In this document: piece by piece, positions 23,128 through 30,549 of the stretch
How positions within the stretch are numbered: the first letter of the stretch is position 1
Layout of the letters: the number at the start of each line of letters is the position of its first letter
Source: DASUPK01 sp035265665
GTDB taxonomy: Bacteria > Actinomycetota > Thermoleophilia > Solirubrobacterales > 70-9
DNA: 61,242 nucleotides
Assembly (NCBI GenBank): GCA_035265665.1
Contig: DATFOK010000084.1
Location: 1-61,242 of the forward strand
Direction: 5' to 3'
The notes under the pieces: model-generated
Database searches by the model: none
Told to the model about the DNA's origin: nothing
Seen by the model: only the letters and a program-made list of their open reading frames with translations
Position numbers and translations under genes: made by a program

Positions 23128-25325
23128 CTGGCTCTCCTCCTGGCCGCGATCGCGGCCTGTCCGTAGCTGATCCCGCCGTCGTTGGGCGGGACCCGGCTGT
23201 GGGTCAGCACCCGGAAGCCCAACTTAGCGAGTCGGGCGCGGGTCCCTTCGAGCAGTCGCAAGTTCTGGAAGCTTCCTCCGGAGAGGACGACCGTGCGGGG
23301 CTCGGCCGCAGCCGCGCAGGCCACTGCGGCCGCATCGGCGATCCCTTCGTGGAAGGCCGCCGCGATCTCGCTTCTGGGACGGCCGGCCGCGAGCTCGTCG
23401 TGCGCCGCCGCGACCAGGTCGGCTCCGTGGATGATGCCGTCCTCGAAGCGGCATGCATATGGGGCCGCATCGGTCTCCTCCGCGAGCTGTTCGAGCTCGA
23501 TCGCCGCCTGACCCTCGTAGCTGACCCGGTCGCGGACCCCGAGCAGGGCGGCGACCGCGTCGAAGAGACGGCCCATACCCGAGGAGAGCGGCGCGTTCGC
23601 CCTGAGGCTCTCGCGCACCCGAGACCACTCTGGCCAGCGCTTGCCGGGTACCTGACGCCCGGCGCGCTCCAGGTAGGAGGCGGCGGTGCGCCAGGGCTCG
23701 CGGATCGCGGCCTCGCCGCCGGGGAGGGGCACCGGCTCGAGGTGGGCGACTCGCTCGAAGCCCTCCAGGTCGAAGCGCAAGAGCTCCCCGCCCCAGATCG
23801 TGCCGTCGGTGCCGTACCCGGTGCCGTCGAAGACCAGGGCGAGAGCCGGGCCGCTCTCCCCGTTCTCGGCCAGGCAGGCCGCGGCGTGGGCATGATGGTG
23901 TTGCACCCCGACCCGGTCCGCTTCCTGCTCCAGCGCCCAGCGCGTCGAGAGGTAGTCCGGGTGCAGGTCGTGGGCGATCAGCTGGGGCTGGACGCCGAGC
24001 ATCTCGAGATAGAGATCGAGGTCCGCCCGGAAGGCGCGGTAGGCGGCCTCGGTGTCGAGGTCGCCGAGGTGTGGGGAGAGGAAGGCCTCGGAGCCCCGGG
24101 CCACACAGAAGGTGGCCTTCAGCTCGGCGCCGGTGGCGATCAGCGGCGTCTCCGCTGCCTGCGGCAGTGGCAGCGAGTCCGGCGCGAACCCCCGCGAGCG
24201 CCGAATCGGGAAGCCGGCCCTGACGACCGAGTCCTCGCATCGGCGGTGGATCGGCCGGTCGTTGGCGAGGAAGGCGTCCGCGATGTCGCCCAGGCGCTCC
24301 CGTGCATCGTCATCCTCGAACGCGATTGGCTCGTCGGAGCGATTGCCGCTGGTCATGACCAGCGGGCCGCCGAAGCCCGCGCAGAGCAGATGATGAACCG
24401 GGGTGTAGGGGAGCATCACGCCGACCCACCCGGAGCCGGGTGCGATGCCCGGCGCGAGCCGCGCTACGGAGCGTCGGCGGGCGATCACGATCGGGCGTCG
24501 CCTGGAGGCGAGCGGCTCCCTCTCCCCGGGCCCGAGCTCGGCCAGGGAGTCCGGGTCCGCCGCCATCACGGCGAGCGGCTTCTCCTCACGGTGCTTGCGC
24601 TCGCGCAGGCGGGCCACCGCCGCCTCGCTGTCGGCGTCGCAGGCGAGGTGATAGCCGCCGAGGCCCTTGACGGCGACGATGCGGCCGGCACGAAGAAGCG
24701 CGAGCGACGCCACCAGCGCCTCCTCGCCCACGGCGGAACCGAGTCTGAGCTGGGGCCCGCAGTCGGGGCAGGCGATCGGCTCGGCGTGGAAGCGGCGGTC
24801 GGAAGGGTCCTCGTACTCGGCCCGGCAGCGCTCGCACATCTTGAACAGCGCCATGGTGGTGTTGGGCCGGTCGTAGGGGACGCGCTCGACGATCGTGAAG
24901 CGTGGGCCGCACTGCGTGCAGTTGGTGAACGGATATCGGTGGCGGCGGTCCTCGGGATCGAAGACCTCGGACAGGCACTGATCGCATGTGGCGACGTCGG
25001 CGGGAACCAGGGCGCTCGCCTCGCCGCCGCCGCTCCGCTCGATCCTGAACTCGCGCTCCCCGACGGGCTCTAGGCGCTCCTCTCCCAGCGAGTCGATCCT
25101 GGCGAGCCCCGGGGCCTCGGCCGCGATCTCCGCCGCGAAGCTGCCCAGCCTCTCGGGATCGCCCTCGACCTCGACCACCACCCCGTGTCCGTCATTCAGG
25201 ACGAAGCCGCCCAGCGAATGACGATAGGCGAGCCCGTGCACGAACGGCCGGAAGCCGACGCCCTGGACGACCCCCGTGATCCGCAGGCGGCGCCGCTCGA
25301 TCGCGCGTGGCGGCGCTGTCGGCAT
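23118..25325 (-). CDS. hypF: Carbamoyltransferase HypF
   Basis: HypF moves the carbamoyl group of carbamoyl phosphate onto HypE. The 735-residue protein has an acylphosphatase domain (GVVQGVGFRPFVHGLAYRH), two zinc fingers (CDQCLSEVF, CTQCGPRF, CERCRAEYEDP, CPDCGPQL), a YrdC-like domain (GRIVAVKGLGGYHLACDA, VMTSGNRSDEPI) and a C-terminal Kae1-like domain with VQHHHAHAAACLAE. The start ATG lies two bases after the preceding small membrane gene; the extended frame upstream is spurious. Confidence 0.96.
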   Translation of the reverse strand: MPTAPPRAIERRRLRITGVVQGVGFRPFVHGLAYRHSLGGFVLNDGHGVVVEVEGDPERLGSFAAEIAAEAPGLARIDSLGEERLEPVGEREFRIERSGGGEASALVPADVATCDQCLSEVFDPEDRRHRYPFTNCTQCGPRFTIVERVPYDRPNTTMALFKMCERCRAEYEDPSDRRFHAEPIACPDCGPQLRLGSAVGEEALVASLALLRAGRIVAVKGLGGYHLACDADSEAAVARLRERKHREEKPLAVMAADPDSLAELGPGEREPLASRRRPIVIARRRSVARLAPGIAPGSGWVGVMLPYTPVHHLLCAGFGGPLVMTSGNRSDEPIAFEDDDARERLGDIADAFLANDRPIHRRCEDSVVRAGFPIRRSRGFAPDSLPLPQAAETPLIATGAELKATFCVARGSEAFLSPHLGDLDTEAAYRAFRADLDLYLEMLGVQPQLIAHDLHPDYLSTRWALEQEADRVGVQHHHAHAAACLAENGESGPALALVFDGTGYGTDGTIWGGELLRFDLEGFERVAHLEPVPLPGGEAAIREPWRTAASYLERAGRQVPGKRWPEWSRVRESLRANAPLSSGMGRLFDAVAALLGVRDRVSYEGQAAIELEQLAEETDAAPYACRFEDGIIHGADLVAAAHDELAAGRPRSEIAAAFHEGIADAAAVACAAAAEPRTVVLSGGSFQNLRLLEGTRARLAKLGFRVLTHSRVPPNDGGISYGQAAIAARRRARCA

Positions 25326-25327
25326 CG

Positions 25328-25648
25328 TCAACCCGAGCCCTGCCCTTCGCCGGTCAGCGCGCCGCCGGGCGTCCCCGATGCGGTGCTCTCCTCGCCGGAC
25401 CGGGCGGGCTGCGGCCCGACCACCGACTCGAGCGCGCCAGCGACCTGCTCGAGGGCCGCGTTGATGTCCCGGGTGACGGGGCCGATCGGCTCGGTCTGCT
25501 TCTCGATCGCGCGCACGCCGAAGGTGACCAGTCCGAGCGTGTGGGAGATCTTCCGCAGGGTGGCCGCGATCGCGATCAGGTAGACGGCCAGCACGACCAC
25601 CAGGATCGCCAGCTCGGCCAGGGTCACAACGATCAGCAGCGTCTTCAT
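25328..25648 (-). CDS. Small membrane protein 4 of the hydrogenase cluster (106 aa)
   Basis: One N-terminal transmembrane helix at about residues 4-28 (LIVVTLAELAILVVVLAVYL), a short helix (ATLRKISHTLGLVTFGVRAIE), then VTRDINAALEQVAGALESV and a Ser/Gly-rich disordered tail. ATG overlaps the previous stop; hypF starts two bases after its end. It resembles the three preceding small proteins in topology and in an Ile-Asn-bearing amphipathic helix. Possible membrane anchor for the hydrogenase; function not established. Confidence 0.72.
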   Translation of the reverse strand: MKTLLIVVTLAELAILVVVLAVYLIAIAATLRKISHTLGLVTFGVRAIEKQTEPIGPVTRDINAALEQVAGALESVVGPQPARSGEESTASGTPGGALTGEGQGSG

Positions 25649-25920
25649 CCCTTTCTCCTCTCCGCCAGCTCCCCGTGGCGCTTGACCTCCTCCAAGAGCT
25701 CGACTCCGAGCTCCTTGGTGCCACCCAGCATGTGGGTGGTCGCAGTGTTCTGGGCCACCCGCTTGCCCATGGTCCAGACGTCTTGGACCGCGCGATCCAC
25801 CTCGTTGACCGTCCTGCGGAGCCACTCGAGCAGGAACCAAACGACCAGGGCGACGACCAGGCCGACGGCGAGCGAGACCCACCAGGCCGTCTCCACTGAG
25901 CTGGCCAGCGCAAGCGTCAC
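25645..25920 (-). CDS. Small membrane protein 3 of the hydrogenase cluster (91 aa)
   Basis: A 91-residue protein with a transmembrane helix at about 13-33 (WWVSLAVGLVVALVVWFLLEW) and a cytoplasmic amphipathic part: LRRTVNEVDRAVQDVWTMGKRVAQNT, then ELGVELLEEVKRHGELAERRKG. The VDRAVQDVWTMG segment aligns by eye with IDRYAKDILEAG of the preceding protein, suggesting duplication. Four-base overlaps on both sides show it belongs to the operon. Confidence 0.72.
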   Translation of the reverse strand: MTLALASSVETAWWVSLAVGLVVALVVWFLLEWLRRTVNEVDRAVQDVWTMGKRVAQNTATTHMLGGTKELGVELLEEVKRHGELAERRKG

Positions 25921-26192
25921 GGCAGCTCCTTCTTGACAACCTCGAGGTAGGCAACCGCGAGCGACGGCACGGTGTTGACCAGGTCACGCGTCTTCGCCAG
26001 CTCGTCGACTCCATCGAGGCTCTTCGCGATCCCAAGACCGGCCTCGAGGATGTCCTTGGCGTACCGGTCGATCTCCAGCGCCGGGCGGACGACCCGGTTG
26101 AACAGCGCAAGGACGACGAGCAGGGTCAGCAATCCCAGCGCAAGCCCGATCAGGCTGAGCACGGCAGTCCCGGTGGAGACCGCGAGCATCAT
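25917..26192 (-). CDS. Small membrane protein 2 of the hydrogenase cluster (91 aa)
   Basis: A 91-residue protein with one long hydrophobic helix at about 9-33 (AVLSLIGLALGLLTLLVVLA) then a charged helical region with LEIDRYAKDILEAGLGIAKSL and ELAKTRDLVNTVPSLAVAYLEVVKKEL. Start may be the first or second of two adjacent ATGs; either overlaps the preceding gene. Second of four related-looking membrane proteins. Confidence 0.72.
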   Translation of the reverse strand: MMLAVSTGTAVLSLIGLALGLLTLLVVLALFNRVVRPALEIDRYAKDILEAGLGIAKSLDGVDELAKTRDLVNTVPSLAVAYLEVVKKELP

Positions 26193-26443
26193 CCGCCGAG
26201 CGCTCTTCTCGCAGCCGCGAGGCCGCGGTTAGTGCGGTCGATGCTGATGTTGATCCGCTTGACGTCCCAGAGCGGGTCGGTGTTCGCCCTGGCGCCATCG
26301 AGGGCGGCAGTGATCTCGTCCGCCTGGTGGGCCACTCGCCGCCCCAGCAAGATGATGGTGAGAAGGACGGTGGCCGCGATCAGAACGATGACCGCCGCGA
26401 TGGCCCAGCCGACATACCACCAGGTCGCCAGAGCCACGAGCAC
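26189..26443 (-). CDS. Small membrane protein 1 of the hydrogenase cluster (84 aa)
   Basis: An 84-residue protein with a transmembrane helix at about 8-34 (WWYVGWAIAAVIVLIAATVL) followed by an amphipathic stretch (VAHQADEITAALDGARANT, then WDVKRINISIDRTNRGLAAA). GTG start 3 bases after the DUF1059 gene. The four consecutive small proteins share size, single N-terminal helix and a basic C-terminal amphipathic helix. Confidence 0.72.
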   Translation of the reverse strand: MLVALATWWYVGWAIAAVIVLIAATVLLTIILLGRRVAHQADEITAALDGARANTDPLWDVKRINISIDRTNRGLAAARRALGG

Positions 26444-26446
26444 CGG

Positions 26447-26659
26447 CTAGGCCTCCCGCTCGGGGGCCGCCGCGCCCTCGTCCCGGATCGCGCTCTTCGC
26501 GAAATTCGCCAGGGTGGTGGAGGAGGTCAGATCGACGCCGTGCTTCTCGCGGGCGTGCTCCACCGCCTTCTGCAGAACCTCGTCCTCGGTCTCGCCGGCG
26601 ATCTGGGCCCGGCAGACGACGCCGGCGTCCGCACATCTGAAGCTCTTGGTCAACCTCAC
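26447..26659 (-). CDS. DUF1059 family small protein
   Basis: A 70-residue protein matching the DUF1059 pattern: KSFRCADAGVVCRAQIAGETEDEVLQKAVEHAREKHG. Cys9 and Cys15 could bind metal, and His35, His40 and Glu residues follow. The function of this family is unknown. GTG at 26659 is chosen because GGGAG lies 6 bases upstream; the longer frame upstream runs antisense to the hydrogenase gene. First gene of the leftward operon. Confidence 0.8.
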   Translation of the reverse strand: MRLTKSFRCADAGVVCRAQIAGETEDEVLQKAVEHAREKHGVDLTSSTTLANFAKSAIRDEGAAAPEREA

Positions 26660-26704
26660 CTGCGCTCCCAGATCGAGGATTCGGGGTCTCCGCTCGAGGC
26701 TATA

Positions 26705-26715
26705 TGTACGATACA
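26705..26715. promoter_or_regulatory. Possible operator/promoter core between the divergent hydrogenase operons
   Basis: TGTA-CGA-TACA is a short inverted repeat in an AT-rich patch (26700-26716) within the 87-base divergent gap. On the plus strand TACGAT (26707-26712) is a good -10 candidate, 34 bases before the predicted small-subunit start. On the minus strand the adjoining TACATATAG could serve the DUF1059 operon. One regulator could govern both directions. Confidence 0.4.
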
Positions 26716-26746
26716 CAGAGCGGTCCGGCAAGCACGAGGAGAGACC

Positions 26747-28138
26747 CTGGCGACGAAGCAGGAGAACGGCGCGCCGAAGCTCGAGAAGGTGCCGCATGCC
26801 GGTGCGGTCTTCGGGGAGCAGGCGCAGCGCGGGATCGGCGGGCTGGGCGGCAGCGACGAGGGTCCCCTGACCGAGGTGCACGTCTTCTGGATGGCCGGAA
26901 TGAGCTGCGACGGCTGCTCGATCGCGGTCACGGGAGCGACCAATCCCTCCGTCGAGGACCTGCTCGCCGGGACGATCCCAGGGCTGCCCAAGGTCGTGCT
27001 CCACCACCCGGTTCTCTCGATTGCGGCCGGGGCGGAATTCGTCCGGCCGCTGCGCGACGCAGCGGAGGGGAAGCTCGGGGCCCCATATGTGGTGGTGCTC
27101 GAGGGGTCGGTGCCGGATGACCAGGCTCTCCCCGAGGACGAGGGCTACTACTCGGCGATGGGCGCCGGCGGCTTCGACCCGGACAGCGAATCCGACCAGC
27201 CCAACAGGGTTACCGGCTGGCTGAAGCGGCTCTGCCCCGGTGCCGCCGCCTCGGTGGCGATCGGCACCTGCGCTACCTGGGGCGGGATCCCAGCGGCGGC
27301 GGGGAACATCACCGGCTCGATGAGCCTGATGGACTTCCTCGGCAAGGACTACCGCTCGGCGCTCGGCGTCCCGGTTGTGAACGTGCCGGGCTGCTCGCCG
27401 ATTGGAGACAACTTCACCGAGGTGGTAGCGGCGGTCCTGATGTTCCTGCAGGGCACGGGGCCCCTGCCGGAGTTCGACGAGCTCGGGCGCCCGGCCTGGC
27501 AGTTCGGCGAGACCGTCCACCGGCACTGCCCCCGAGCCGGTTACTACGAGGAGGGCACCTTCGCCAAGCAGGAGGGGGACCCGGAGTGCCTCGTCGACGT
27601 CGGCTGCTGGGGACCGGTCGTGCAGTGCAACATCACCGAGCGCGGCGCGATCAACCACATGGGCGGCTGCATGGTGGCGGGCGGCGCCTGCATCGGCTGC
27701 ACGATGCCGGGCTTCCCGGACAAGTTCTCGCCCTTCTACAAGCGCGCGCCCGGGTCCCTGATGTCGGGTGGCACCTCGCGCGTCTACGGCTCCGCGATCA
27801 AGCGGCTGCGCCGGGTGACGATGCGCAACCGCAACCGCGAGCCGATCTGGGAGCGGGCGGGCGAGGTCCCGAGTCCGTTCGCCAGCGAGCGAGCGGGGCC
27901 CTCGCTCAGCGCCCGCATGGAGGGCTTCTTCTACTCGAAGCTCCAGTACCGGGGGACGGTCAACCTCGCGAAGCGGAACGCGAAGCAGCCGAACCCACGC
28001 AGCATGGACATCTACCGATATGCGGGTCCCGAGGCCGGTCCCGACGAGTCCGTCCCCGATTCGATTGCGGGCTACGCGCCGGATGCGCACGGCGAGGACG
28101 CGGCGGAGCAGGTCGAAGCCGACGAGAGGGAGCGCTAG
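26747..28138 (+). CDS. hhyS: [NiFe]-hydrogenase small subunit, group 1h/1l-like (actinobacterial type)
   Basis: Electron-transfer subunit carrying three Fe-S clusters. Family segments seen are WMAGMSCDGCSIAVTGATNPSVED, IGTCATWGGIPAAAGN, VNVPGCSPIGDN, and GCWGPVVQCN...GGCMVAGGACIGCTMPGFPDKFSPF. There is no Tat signal, fitting a cytoplasmic enzyme. The first motif is CDGC, where the characterised group 1h enzyme of Cupriavidus has an Asp ligand. No ATG fits: CTG at 26747 has GAGGAG 5 bases upstream and is chosen (463 aa); GTG at 26789 (449 aa) is the alternative. Downstream of the core is a C-terminal extension of over 80 residues. Confidence 0.88.
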   Translation: MATKQENGAPKLEKVPHAGAVFGEQAQRGIGGLGGSDEGPLTEVHVFWMAGMSCDGCSIAVTGATNPSVEDLLAGTIPGLPKVVLHHPVLSIAAGAEFVRPLRDAAEGKLGAPYVVVLEGSVPDDQALPEDEGYYSAMGAGGFDPDSESDQPNRVTGWLKRLCPGAAASVAIGTCATWGGIPAAAGNITGSMSLMDFLGKDYRSALGVPVVNVPGCSPIGDNFTEVVAAVLMFLQGTGPLPEFDELGRPAWQFGETVHRHCPRAGYYEEGTFAKQEGDPECLVDVGCWGPVVQCNITERGAINHMGGCMVAGGACIGCTMPGFPDKFSPFYKRAPGSLMSGGTSRVYGSAIKRLRRVTMRNRNREPIWERAGEVPSPFASERAGPSLSARMEGFFYSKLQYRGTVNLAKRNAKQPNPRSMDIYRYAGPEAGPDESVPDSIAGYAPDAHGEDAAEQVEADERER

Positions 28139-28142
28139 CGCG

Positions 28143-30056
28143 ATGTGCTTCAAGAACCTGCCGGTCGAGTTCGATGAGGACGGCAAGGCGCACCTGAAGG
28201 AGGGCGTCGCCGATCCCTACTCCTACGAGGTCACCGAGGTCACGCCGATCGAGCAGGACGAGGCGAAGCTGAAGAAGCTGCTCGAGCGCAACGGCCACGT
28301 TCGCACTGTGGACTTCGATCCCGTCACACGGGTCGCCGGGGCGCTCGCCTTCCACACCGTGGTGGACCTGGAGAGCCGCCAGGTACTCGAGACCGATTCG
28401 ATGGCGACCCTGTTCCGCGGCTACGAGGTAATCCTCAAGGGCCGCGACCCGCGCGACGCGATCTTCATCTCGAGCCGCGCCTGCGGAGTCTGCGGCGGGG
28501 TCCATTCGACCACCTCCGCCTTGGCCCTCGAGATGGCCTTCGGGATCTCGCCCCCGCCGATGGGAACGGTGGCCCGGAACCTGCTGCTATCGCTCGAATA
28601 CCTCTACGACCACCCGCTCCACCTGTTCCTGCTGGCGGGCCCCGACTTCTCCGAGCCGGCGGTGCGGGAGACGAACCCGGAGGTCTGGGAGCAAGCCCAG
28701 AGGGCGCCCGCCGCCGGCAAGGACCTGCACGGCTACTCGACGATCGCGGAGATCATGACCGCGATGACACCGCTGACCGGGGAGCTCTACGTGGAGGCGC
28801 TTCACATGACCCGGGTGGCGCGCGAGGCCTACGTCCTGATCGGGGGCAAGTACCCCCATCCGCAGACCGTCGTCCCGGGCGGGATCAGCGCGACGATCGA
28901 CACCGCCGACATGAACGAGATCCACCTGCGGATCGTCAAGTTCTTCGACTACGGGCAGAAGGTGGTGGGCGTCTACAACGACCTGATCGACTTCTTCTAC
29001 GAGGTCAATCCCCAATACCGGGAGGTCGGTCGTCGCCCCGCCAACCTGATCGAGACCGGTCAATGGGACGACCCCGAGGCCTACGACGGGACATATGCCA
29101 ACGTCGACGACTGGGCCCGCCGACGGTGGGCGCCGCCGGCCGTGATCCGCGATGGGGAGCTGGCAACGAAGTCGATGACCGCCCTCAACATGGGCGTCGA
29201 GGAGTTCGTCGAGCACTCCTTCTACGAGGACTGGACCGAGGCCGGCTCGGGCAACGGGTCCTACAAATTCGAGGAGGACCCGAACGGCAACCCGCTGCCG
29301 CCGAACCACCCCTGGAACAAGGAGACGATCCCCAGGCCGCAGGCCACCAACTGGAAGGACAAGTACTCGTGGTCAACCGCGCCCCGCTGGGACCGAATGG
29401 CGATGGAGACCGGGCCCTACTCCCGCCTCTGGGCCGCCGCGGTGGCGGACGACTACCGGCCGTCCAGGTTCATAGAGCCGACGGGCAGGAGCCTGAAGCT
29501 GAGCGTTCCGAAGGGCGCGCTGCCCGCCAGGGAGTACGAGTGGGTCGTCCCCTCGGAGAACTGGGGCGCCTTCGAGCGCAACCGGGGCAGGGCGCACTCG
29601 ATCCTCTTCACGGCGCTGATCGCCTACGAGAACCTGCTGATCGGGCTCGACCTGATGCGAAAGGGCGAGGACGCCGTATCGACCAAGTACAAGGTCCCCA
29701 AGGATTTCCGCGTCGGCGCCGGCTTCTGGGGTGCGGGCCGCGGCTACCTGACCCATCACCTGGTGATGGACAAGGGCGTAATCGAGAACTACCAGATCCT
29801 CACGCCGTCGACCTGGATGGCCTCGCCCAAGGATCCCTTCGGCAATCCGGGACCTTATGAGGAGGCGGTGCACGCGACGCCTCTGCTGGAGAACTTCGAG
29901 AAGCCGGAGGACTACAAGGGAATCGACATCCTGCGAACGATCCGCAGCTTCGACCCCTGCATGCCGTGCACCACTCACATCCACACAGAGAACCGGGTGA
30001 TCTCACGTGACGTGGTCACCTGCGCCTGCGGAGTCGACGAAGACCACGAGCACTGA
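28143..30056 (+). CDS. hhyL: [NiFe]-hydrogenase large subunit, group 1h/1l-like
   Basis: Catalytic subunit that oxidises H2 at the NiFe site. The 637-residue product has the L1 motif RACGVCGGVHSTTSALALEM and L2 motif SFDPCMPCTTHIHT, supplying the four Cys ligands. The opening MCFKNLPVEFDEDGKAHL and the stretch YDHPLHLFLLAGPDFSE fit the actinobacterial high-affinity type. After the L2 His a tail of about 24 residues remains, including CACG and DEDHEH; M52 proteases normally remove such a tail. GGGAG precedes the ATG, four bases after the small-subunit stop. Confidence 0.95.
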   Translation: MCFKNLPVEFDEDGKAHLKEGVADPYSYEVTEVTPIEQDEAKLKKLLERNGHVRTVDFDPVTRVAGALAFHTVVDLESRQVLETDSMATLFRGYEVILKGRDPRDAIFISSRACGVCGGVHSTTSALALEMAFGISPPPMGTVARNLLLSLEYLYDHPLHLFLLAGPDFSEPAVRETNPEVWEQAQRAPAAGKDLHGYSTIAEIMTAMTPLTGELYVEALHMTRVAREAYVLIGGKYPHPQTVVPGGISATIDTADMNEIHLRIVKFFDYGQKVVGVYNDLIDFFYEVNPQYREVGRRPANLIETGQWDDPEAYDGTYANVDDWARRRWAPPAVIRDGELATKSMTALNMGVEEFVEHSFYEDWTEAGSGNGSYKFEEDPNGNPLPPNHPWNKETIPRPQATNWKDKYSWSTAPRWDRMAMETGPYSRLWAAAVADDYRPSRFIEPTGRSLKLSVPKGALPAREYEWVVPSENWGAFERNRGRAHSILFTALIAYENLLIGLDLMRKGEDAVSTKYKVPKDFRVGAGFWGAGRGYLTHHLVMDKGVIENYQILTPSTWMASPKDPFGNPGPYEEAVHATPLLENFEKPEDYKGIDILRTIRSFDPCMPCTTHIHTENRVISRDVVTCACGVDEDHEH

Positions 30057-30549
30057 GGGCGATCCGCGGGAGCACCCTCGAGTCCTCGTCGGCGGGATCG
30101 GCTACCGGAACCTCCGGGACGGCTCGATCGGGCTGCACGTGATCGATCGTCTCGCCGAGCGCGCCGGCGACGGGGTGGAGGTCGAAGACATCTCTTACCA
30201 CCCGGTCGGGCTCTCGCAGAACCTCGAAGAGAGGCCGGAATACGACCACATCGTGCTGGTCGCCGCCGTGGCCCGGGGCCGCACCCCGGGGACCGTCACC
30301 TCCTATCGCTGGGACGGGCGGCTGCCCGATCGCGACGAAATCCAGACCAGGGTCTCGGAGGCCGTGACCGGAGTAATCTCGCTGGACAACACGCTCGTCG
30401 TCTGCGGCGCGCTCGGCGGGTTTCCCGATGACGTGCGCATCGTGGAGGTGGAGCCCGCGAGCGAGCAGTGGGGCGAGGAGCTCAGTCCGGAGATCGAGGA
30501 GAGGCTGCCGGAAATCGTGGAGGCGGTATGGACTTCGACAAGGCCGTAG
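30007..30549 (+). CDS. M52 maturation-protease-like protein lacking the metal-binding residues
   Basis: A 180-residue HyaD/HybD-fold protein. The opening VLVGGIGYRNLRDGSIGLHVID matches the M52 N-terminus, but the nickel-sensing Glu (HybD Glu16) is Gly. The HybD Asp62 strand reads VLVAAVARGRTPGTV, with Ala instead of Asp, and no counterpart of His93 is evident. It is therefore probably non-proteolytic. The only usable start, GTG 30007, lies 50 bases inside the large-subunit gene. A normal M52 protease is encoded 760 bases downstream. Confidence 0.75.
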   Translation: MTWSPAPAESTKTTSTEGDPREHPRVLVGGIGYRNLRDGSIGLHVIDRLAERAGDGVEVEDISYHPVGLSQNLEERPEYDHIVLVAAVARGRTPGTVTSYRWDGRLPDRDEIQTRVSEAVTGVISLDNTLVVCGALGGFPDDVRIVEVEPASEQWGEELSPEIEERLPEIVEAVWTSTRP

